A stretch of 64,000 bases of DNA from Lihuaxuella thermophila (GTDB lineage Bacteria; Bacillota; Bacilli; Thermoactinomycetales; Thermoactinomycetaceae). Location of the stretch: NCBI RefSeq assembly GCF_900110165.1, contig NZ_FOCQ01000003.1:248001-312000 (forward strand). Reading direction: 5' to 3'. The stretch's first letter is position 1. Each line of letters opens with the position of its first letter. Shown here piece after piece: positions 60,615 to 64,000 of this stretch. The position numbers were made by a program, and so were the translations under genes. A model generated the notes under the pieces. It saw nothing but the letters and a program-made list of their open reading frames with translations, searched no databases and was not told the DNA's origin.

Positions 60615-60946
60615 CTGCCGTTACCCCCCTGTATTCTCTTGTTTTTACCCGTTTGAAAAACAAACTTTCATTTCGCCTCAAAAAAGCAGGACTTCTCCAC
60701 CGGGCAACATGGAGATCCGTCCCTGAACCGGCGACCAAGGGAGCATCAAACCACTGAACCGCCATGAAAGGGACACCATTCCATCTGACGTCCGCTTATC
60801 CTCCTTTATACAGAATATTATATCATTTTGTTTTATTCCATATAATTGTAAAATTAAAATATCACACTCCCACAACTGCATGAAGGCTGAATATATTGAC
60901 TATTTTTATAACGTCGGGTATGTTGTAAGTAATTGGTTGAAGTGGG
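60615..60946. other. Divergent promoter region between the two propeller genes
   Basis: Both neighbouring genes read away from here. On the minus strand AAAGGAGG at about 60803-60810 precedes a 12-codon frame (MEWCPFHGGSVV), which may be a leader peptide but has an overly long spacing. Confidence 0.45.
60817..60845 (-). promoter_or_regulatory. Possible promoter of the system 2 operon
   Basis: -10 TATAAT (60817-60822) with a weak -35 TTATAT (60840-60845) at 17 bp, giving a leader of about 200 bases before the secreted propeller gene. Confidence 0.4.
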
Positions 60947-62812
60947 GTGATTACGATACCGACGGATGGAGCCGGCTTTATCGATCACGGAATCCCCGTC
61001 GCCGCGGACGAGGCCCGCACTGCCGCCGTCTGTTCCAACGGGCAGGGGGAATCCCGGTTTGTCATCGCGGCCAGAGGTTACATCCTAATTGTCGACCCCG
61101 ACACGGGAAAGTGCCGGCAAGTCTACTTTCCGAACCGGCTTTTCGATTATCCGTTTGCCTGCATGAGCAGTACGGAGGGTTTCTTTTACACCGGGGCCGG
61201 AGACATGTTGATGGTCTTTGATCCTTTTGCTGAAACATGTGTGTTTTCAGCCCGGCCGTGTGCGGATGAAACCATTGTCGGCTTCAGCTTTGCCGAGGAT
61301 GAGCACGGCTTTGTGTTTACAACCACTTACCCGCATTGCCATTTGCTCCGCTATGATCCTAAGACCCGGGAGATCATCGATTACGGGCAAATGGATGAGG
61401 AGCAAAACTATGCGGGAAGTTTAGCTGTTGACCGTTCCGGATGGGTTTACATCGGAATCGGGACCGAACGGAAAAATCTGGTCGCTTTTCATCCGAAAAC
61501 CGGGGAAAAACATTCGCTCATCCCTGAGGAAAAACGGACACAGGGGATCGGGTACGTTCATCTGGGCATCGACGGCAACGTGTACGGACATTGCAATGAA
61601 CCCCGGACGGAAACCGGACAAGCGGGGTGGAAAAAATTTTTCGCCGGCAGGGCTATCCCGGCAGAAGAAGGCGAGGTCTCTCCTTCCCTTTATACAGGTC
61701 AGGGTTTCAACCGGATCCACCGGACCTTTCCGGATGGCCGGGTGATTGAAGACTTCAGCCTGTCTGATCGTGAGTTAAGGATCTCTCATCCGGCGACGGG
61801 AGAAATCCGGAAGATCCCGCTCCGCTATCATACTGAAGGAGCCGATCTGTCTCCGCTGGTGGCGGGACCGGACGGCAACGTGTACGGAACTTCCAATCAT
61901 CCGCTCCACTTTTTTACCTATCAACCGAAAACCGGACTTCTCCTCGACTACGGACGAGCCGTTGTGGAAGAAGGAGGCGGCGGAAATATTTGCGCTTACG
62001 CCGTTCAAGGAGGCGTGATCGCGGGAGCCGCTTATGCCGGGGGACATCTGCATCTGTTTGACACCTCAAAGCCGCTGAACATCCACCAGCCCGACGACCG
62101 CAATCCGAAACGGGTCGCCAGTTATCCGGGAATCTTCCGGCCACGCTGCGGAGCGGCCCATCCGGACGGGAAACACGTGATCTTCGGAGGGTTTCCGGGG
62201 TATGGTGCTGTCGGTGGCTCCCTCGTGATCTTCAACATCCGAACCCGGGATGAACAGGTCATACCTGACACAGCGATTGTTCCCAACCAGAGTACCCACT
62301 CGCTGGTTGTTTTGAAGGACGGCGACCTGCTCGGAGGCACCAGCATCGAAACTCCGGGCGGAGCCCGGCCGCGGGAGCGCGCCGCCAACATCTACCGCAT
62401 GCACTGGCCGACGAAACAAATTCTTTACCGCTCGATCCCGGTCGACGGGGCGAGAGAGATTTCCGTGATGGAAATCGATCACCTTCAGCACGTACATGCC
62501 CTCACATCGGATTCCCTCTATTTTGTGTTTGATCCCGAATCGCAAGACGTGATCTATGAAGAAGATCTGTCCCCTTACGGTCTGATCGTCAGAAACGGCT
62601 TATGCAAAGGAACGGATCAAGCCATTTACGCTTTGCTGAGTCAGGCCATTATCCGCATTGAACCCGAAACGTTCCGAGCACAGAGGGTGGCGGTTCCGCC
62701 CCGGACGATCACCGTCGGGGCCGCCTTTCTAAACGGCCGAATCTATTACGGGAGCGGCAGCCGCTTATGGAGTTATCAAGTCAATGCGGAACCGGAGGAG
62801 AAACGAGAATGA
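60947..62812 (+). CDS. Cytoplasmic beta-propeller protein, paralogue of the secreted propeller
   Basis: The 621-residue product begins at GTG 60947, with GAAGTGGGG as a weak site. There is no signal peptide or Big2 domain, but the blade segments align with the secreted neighbour: AGSLAVDRSGWVYIGIGTER against RSLAYDPEAHVIYAGIGAHA, and PGYGAVGGSLVIFNIRTRDE against PDYGRLGGALSVYDFATGKL. It may be a sugar-acid lyase or other carbohydrate-active propeller. Its stop overlaps the next start (ATGA), coupling it to the alpha/beta hydrolase. Confidence 0.85.
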   Translation: MITIPTDGAGFIDHGIPVAADEARTAAVCSNGQGESRFVIAARGYILIVDPDTGKCRQVYFPNRLFDYPFACMSSTEGFFYTGAGDMLMVFDPFAETCVFSARPCADETIVGFSFAEDEHGFVFTTTYPHCHLLRYDPKTREIIDYGQMDEEQNYAGSLAVDRSGWVYIGIGTERKNLVAFHPKTGEKHSLIPEEKRTQGIGYVHLGIDGNVYGHCNEPRTETGQAGWKKFFAGRAIPAEEGEVSPSLYTGQGFNRIHRTFPDGRVIEDFSLSDRELRISHPATGEIRKIPLRYHTEGADLSPLVAGPDGNVYGTSNHPLHFFTYQPKTGLLLDYGRAVVEEGGGGNICAYAVQGGVIAGAAYAGGHLHLFDTSKPLNIHQPDDRNPKRVASYPGIFRPRCGAAHPDGKHVIFGGFPGYGAVGGSLVIFNIRTRDEQVIPDTAIVPNQSTHSLVVLKDGDLLGGTSIETPGGARPRERAANIYRMHWPTKQILYRSIPVDGAREISVMEIDHLQHVHALTSDSLYFVFDPESQDVIYEEDLSPYGLIVRNGLCKGTDQAIYALLSQAIIRIEPETFRAQRVAVPPRTITVGAAFLNGRIYYGSGSRLWSYQVNAEPEEKRE

Positions 62813-63843
62813 CCTACCGATTATCCGAGCTGAATGCAAAAGGCATCCCTTCCCTCCTCAAAAACATCGAAAACCATGAGCAATGGAAGGAAAAGAGAGA
62901 CGGCATCCTGCGGACATGGCTCCGTTATCTGGGCGGCCTGCCCGATCCCGTACCCGTACAGTACCGCATTCTTTCCGAAACACCGGAAGCGGATCATACG
63001 CGTCAACACATTGTGTACAATACGGTTGACGGGGATGAAGTGACTGCCTATTTGTTAATTCCCGCCGCTCTTGATCAAAAAGCTTCCGCCGGATTCCCGG
63101 CCGTACTGGCTCTTCACCCAACCGTTGCGGAAGGCAAAGCGGATGTCGCGACACCGCAAGGGCGAGAAAACCGAAGATACGGTTTGGAACTCGTGACAAG
63201 AGGATACGTCGTGCTTGCACCTGATTCCATTACAGCAGGAGAACGAATCTATGAGGGGCACGACCCCTTTTTCACGGCTCCTTTCTACGAGAAGCACCCG
63301 GACTGGACGGCAGTCGGCAAAATGCTGGCGGATCATCGCCAGGGGATCGACCTCCTGTGCCGATTGCCCTTCGTCGACCCCGGAAAAATCGGAGCGATCG
63401 GACATTCAAAGGGCGGGTATAATGCCTTCTTTCTGGCCGGAATCGACCGGAGAATCCGGGCCATCGTGTCCAGCTGCGGCTTTTGTACTTTTGCCGGTGA
63501 CCCTGACCCCCACCGCTGGGGAAAAAGGGACTGGTATTCCCATATCCCGCGGTTGAGTGACGATTTAAACGAAGGAACTGTTCCGTTTGAATGGCATGAG
63601 ATCGCAGCTCTGGCCGCTCCCGTTCCCTTTTTTAACTGGACAGGGCAACTGGATGATATTTTTCCTCACTGGCAACCGGCATCGGAAGCCCTGCTGGATT
63701 TAACCCGACTCTATCATCAGCTCGGCGCGGGTGACCGGTTCGTCTCGTTGATCGGAAACAGCGGCCACGATTTCCCTTCTCCGATTCGGCAGATGGCTTA
63801 CGACTTTTTGGACAAATGGTTGAAACATACGCCTGTTTCCTGA
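62809..63843 (+). CDS. Alpha/beta hydrolase (dienelactone hydrolase / acetyl-xylan-esterase-like)
   Basis: The 344-residue product starts at ATG 62809 with GGAGGAGAAAC ahead. Nucleophile Ser lies in GAIGHSKGGYNAFF near 202, an Asp in TGQLDDIFPHWQP near 285 and the catalytic His in IGNSGHDFPSPIRQ near 325. No signal peptide is present. It may remove an acyl or ester group from the sugar that the propeller protein handles. The substrate is unknown. Confidence 0.9.
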   Translation: MTYRLSELNAKGIPSLLKNIENHEQWKEKRDGILRTWLRYLGGLPDPVPVQYRILSETPEADHTRQHIVYNTVDGDEVTAYLLIPAALDQKASAGFPAVLALHPTVAEGKADVATPQGRENRRYGLELVTRGYVVLAPDSITAGERIYEGHDPFFTAPFYEKHPDWTAVGKMLADHRQGIDLLCRLPFVDPGKIGAIGHSKGGYNAFFLAGIDRRIRAIVSSCGFCTFAGDPDPHRWGKRDWYSHIPRLSDDLNEGTVPFEWHEIAALAAPVPFFNWTGQLDDIFPHWQPASEALLDLTRLYHQLGAGDRFVSLIGNSGHDFPSPIRQMAYDFLDKWLKHTPVS

Positions 63844-63850
63844 CAGCGAT

Positions 63851-63873
63851 GCCCCGGTCGGCTTGACCGGGGC
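63851..63873. terminator. GC-rich hairpin after the hydrolase gene
   Basis: GCCCCGGTC pairs perfectly with GACCGGGGC around GGCTT. A T tract is lacking on either side, so termination strength is uncertain. Confidence 0.55.
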
Positions 63874-63942
63874 ATATTGATTCGACAGCGGAAAAAACAG
63901 CTGTCCTTTCGTTCGGCGATGATTCTGCATCAAGGGGAAAGG

Positions 63943-64000
63943 TTAAATTCTCACGCCAATCACTAAAATCAGAAGGAGTGCAGAGACAATCAGTCCGATC
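63943..64000 (-). CDS. C-terminal end of a membrane protein cut by the window edge
   Basis: The last 18 codons of a minus-strand frame read IGLIVSALLLILVIGVRI and then stop. This looks like a final transmembrane helix; nothing more can be said of the protein. Confidence 0.35.
   Translation of the reverse strand, partial: IGLIVSALLLILVIGVRI

Noticed and set aside
60493-60881. Two minus-strand frames upstream of the secreted propeller gene
   Set aside because: They are out of frame with the signal peptide and rich in Arg/Cys/Trp. The ribosome binding site here is too far from any start.

Overview
The window is about 64 kb of a moderate-GC Bacillota (Bacillales) chromosome, perhaps Thermoactinomycetaceae or Paenibacillaceae. 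The assignment rests on strong AGGAGG ribosome binding sites with frequent TTG/GTG starts, a SAM-I (S-box) leader in front of metH-yitJ, NamA, YitT, YesMN and LplABC-type transporters, and a CpsBCD tyrosine phosphatase/kinase set. The family is an inference. No rRNA, ordinary tRNA, CRISPR array, insertion sequence or prophage was seen.

Layout. 1-5.6 kb: methionine synthesis (metH and yitJ) behind an S-box riboswitch. 5.8-12.2 kb: a secreted M28 peptidase, a TPR-type XRE regulator, a DUF4397 protein, a WYL regulator and an excalibur-domain membrane protein. 12.5-15.6 kb: a compact three-gene operon encoding a MazG-like pyrophosphohydrolase, a phospholipase-D/DEAD helicase and a HIT hydrolase; this is a candidate nucleic-acid-processing or defence unit. 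15.8-28.8 kb: a 13-gene, one-direction exopolysaccharide operon (CpsC, CpsD, CpsB, GalU, initiating sugar transferase, flippase, polymerase/ligase, three glycosyltransferases, GalE, a UDP-glucuronate decarboxylase and Ugd) that should make UDP-Glc, UDP-Gal, UDP-GlcA and UDP-Xyl. It is flanked at 29.2-31.6 kb by two membrane-anchored GH10 xylanase-family proteins, the second with both catalytic glutamates replaced, and by an LCP ligase.

32.5-38.5 kb: a small zinc-finger protein, a broken glycerophosphodiesterase remnant, an ArsB/NhaD-type transporter with a terminator in its leader, a DUF2294 protein, and an MFS transporter with an iron-type alcohol dehydrogenase. 38.7-41.55 kb is the most striking part. 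A Ro60/TROVE-domain protein gene (rsr) is preceded by a tandem array of about seven bacterial Y RNAs on the same strand, behind a near-consensus promoter. Five of them carry a perfect tRNA-like T-arm and two also carry a D-arm, in the circularly permuted order known for YrlA RNAs.

41.6-45 kb: a sugar-phosphate isomerase-like protein, NamA, YitT and a DUF1259 protein. 45.4-63.8 kb: carbohydrate uptake and processing, with two LplABC-like binding-protein/permease sets that have no ATPase gene, a DegT-type aminotransferase, a YesMN two-component system, a HAD phosphatase, a divergent pair of homologous beta-propeller proteins (one secreted with a Big2 domain, one cytoplasmic) and an alpha/beta hydrolase. 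Start codons were moved from the longest ORF whenever a clear ribosome binding site supported a downstream start.
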